5,392 nt of DNA from UBA2040 sp965660955 (GTDB taxonomy: Bacteria > Bacteroidota > Bacteroidia > Flavobacteriales_D > Crocinitomicaceae). Within the stretch, counting starts at the first letter, position 1. The number at the start of each line of letters is the position of its first letter. A program made the translations under genes and the position numbers. This document shows, piece after piece, positions 4,479-5,392 of the stretch. The notes under the pieces were generated by a model. The model made no database searches. It saw nothing but the letters and a program-made list of their open reading frames with translations, and was not told the DNA's origin. The stretch is from the NCBI GenBank assembly GCA_965660955.1, contig CBFIBY010000164.1, forward strand, positions 1-5,392. The letters run 5' to 3'.

Positions 4479-5392
4479 TGCGGAAAAATCTTCTCACTTT
4501 CCTTTTCGTATGTATTGACTACCTCATGGCGGCAACAGCTTGGGGCGTTTTTTACTATCTGCGAAAAGAATATGTAGAAAAAGTAGACTTCTATCCCAAC
4601 CCCACGTTTTATGCTGGCGTTTTATTAGTTCCAGTCGTCTGGATCTTCTTGTATTTTATGCAAGGAACCTATCATGACGTGCGAAGAATGTACCGCTCAC
4701 GAGCTATGGTGCTTTCCTTTTTTGGTAGCGTTCTGGGGACTTTCGTTCTCTTTTTTGCTTTTCTCATCGATGATGAAATTACAGGGTACAAAACGTATTA
4801 TCAGTCTTTGTTGATTCTATTTACAGTGCATTTCATTCTTTTATTGCTTTCTCGTATGATTTTCACACAATGGATTGTCGGGCAAATTCACAGAGGAAAA
4901 GATGGATTTAAAACCTTGCTCATTGGGGGAAGTGAAAAAGCGGTGAATATTTACAACGAAATCAAACAGCTCCCAAAAGGAAATGGTAACCAGTTTGTAG
5001 GATTCGTTAACCTAAACGGAATCGACCGTTTATTGGAAGATGAAATTCCGTATTTAGGTCATGCGGATGACCTGGAAGAAATCCTTCAAAAACATGATCT
5101 CGAAGAAGTAATAATTGCCCTTGAAAGTACAGAGCATGAGCGTTTACAGAACATCGTTTCTCGAATCCATGGGAAAAACGTTAAGATTAAAATTCCCTCG
5201 GATATGTACGATATCATTGCGGGTTCCGTGAAAATGACCAATATCTATGGTGCTTTGCTAATCGAGGTGAATACCGATAGCATGCCGATTTGGCAACGCA
5301 TCGTTAAACGAATGGTCGATATTGTGCTGTCTATCATTGCATTGATTATTCTAATTCCCGTTTTCATCATTTTAGCCATTATGGTAAAAGCT
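4478..5392 (+). CDS. Polyprenyl-phosphate sugar-1-phosphate transferase (initiating), 3' end missing
   Basis: The first 305 residues are visible; the gene runs off the right edge. It matches the exopolysaccharide polyprenyl glycosylphosphotransferase (WbaP/CpsE/WcaJ-like) architecture. Four N-terminal membrane segments lie at about 5-28, 43-62, 78-97 and 108-128. A cytoplasmic CoA-binding-like Rossmann domain follows, starting TLLIGGSEKA (146-155). Then comes KRMVDIVLSIIALIILIPVF (277-296), the membrane hairpin opening the catalytic sugar-transferase domain. The catalytic Asp-Glu motif lies outside the window; such proteins are usually about 450-480 residues. The enzyme transfers a sugar phosphate from a UDP-sugar to undecaprenyl phosphate at the inner membrane, starting a repeat unit of exopolysaccharide, capsule or O-antigen; the sugar cannot be predicted. 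The start ATG (4478-4480) shares its A with the preceding TAA stop, a sign of translational coupling. Confidence 0.88.
   Translation, partial: MRKNLLTFLFVCIDYLMAATAWGVFYYLRKEYVEKVDFYPNPTFYAGVLLVPVVWIFLYFMQGTYHDVRRMYRSRAMVLSFFGSVLGTFVLFFAFLIDDEITGYKTYYQSLLILFTVHFILLLLSRMIFTQWIVGQIHRGKDGFKTLLIGGSEKAVNIYNEIKQLPKGNGNQFVGFVNLNGIDRLLEDEIPYLGHADDLEEILQKHDLEEVIIALESTEHERLQNIVSRIHGKNVKIKIPSDMYDIIAGSVKMTNIYGALLIEVNTDSMPIWQRIVKRMVDIVLSIIALIILIPVFIILAIMVKA

Noticed and set aside
1..5392. CRISPR array, insertion sequence or toxin-antitoxin system
   Set aside because: No regularly spaced direct repeats, transposase motifs, terminal inverted repeats with target duplications, or paired small toxin/antitoxin genes were seen on either strand.

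Overview
The window looks like a chromosomal segment of a member of the Bacteroidota, most likely order Flavobacteriales. The reasons are AT-rich DNA, start codons without Shine-Dalgarno sequences, several TAnnTTTG-type -7 boxes (the Bacteroidota sigma-A consensus), and protein families common in that group. I infer the order from general style and not from a marker gene. There is no CRISPR array, insertion sequence, transposase or phage gene.

Left part, minus strand: the 5' end of a small 4Fe-4S mono-cluster protein gene runs off the left edge. Next come a rho-independent terminator and a 354-aa extended short-chain dehydrogenase/reductase of the dihydroflavonol-reductase/aldehyde-reductase type. 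Upstream of it lies a hairpin-rich stretch of about 250 bases that contains pieces resembling the 3' half of a tRNA. Then follow an 88-aa GIY-YIG nuclease-domain protein and a tRNA-His(GTG) gene with a clear promoter. The nuclease ORF starts only a few bases after the tRNA terminator. Its own 3' end, and the DNA beyond it, resemble tRNA 3' segments. This arrangement suggests a small tRNA-associated cassette and is the most unusual thing in the window.

Right part, plus strand: a DinB-fold putative metalloenzyme gene diverges from tRNA-His. It is followed by what looks like an operon: a Gfo/Idh/MocA-family NAD(P)-dependent oxidoreductase, an uncharacterised lipoprotein with a lipobox, and an initiating polyprenyl-phosphate sugar-1-phosphate transferase. 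The transferase start overlaps the lipoprotein stop by one base, and the gene is cut by the right edge. The operon probably makes or displays a surface polysaccharide. The transferase would load the first sugar on undecaprenyl phosphate, the oxidoreductase could modify a (nucleotide) sugar, and the lipoprotein may act at the envelope. The roles of the last two are inferred from context.

No region over 300 bases lacks a gene. The longest gap (1281-1529) holds terminator and other hairpins, tRNA-like relics and a weak promoter candidate.
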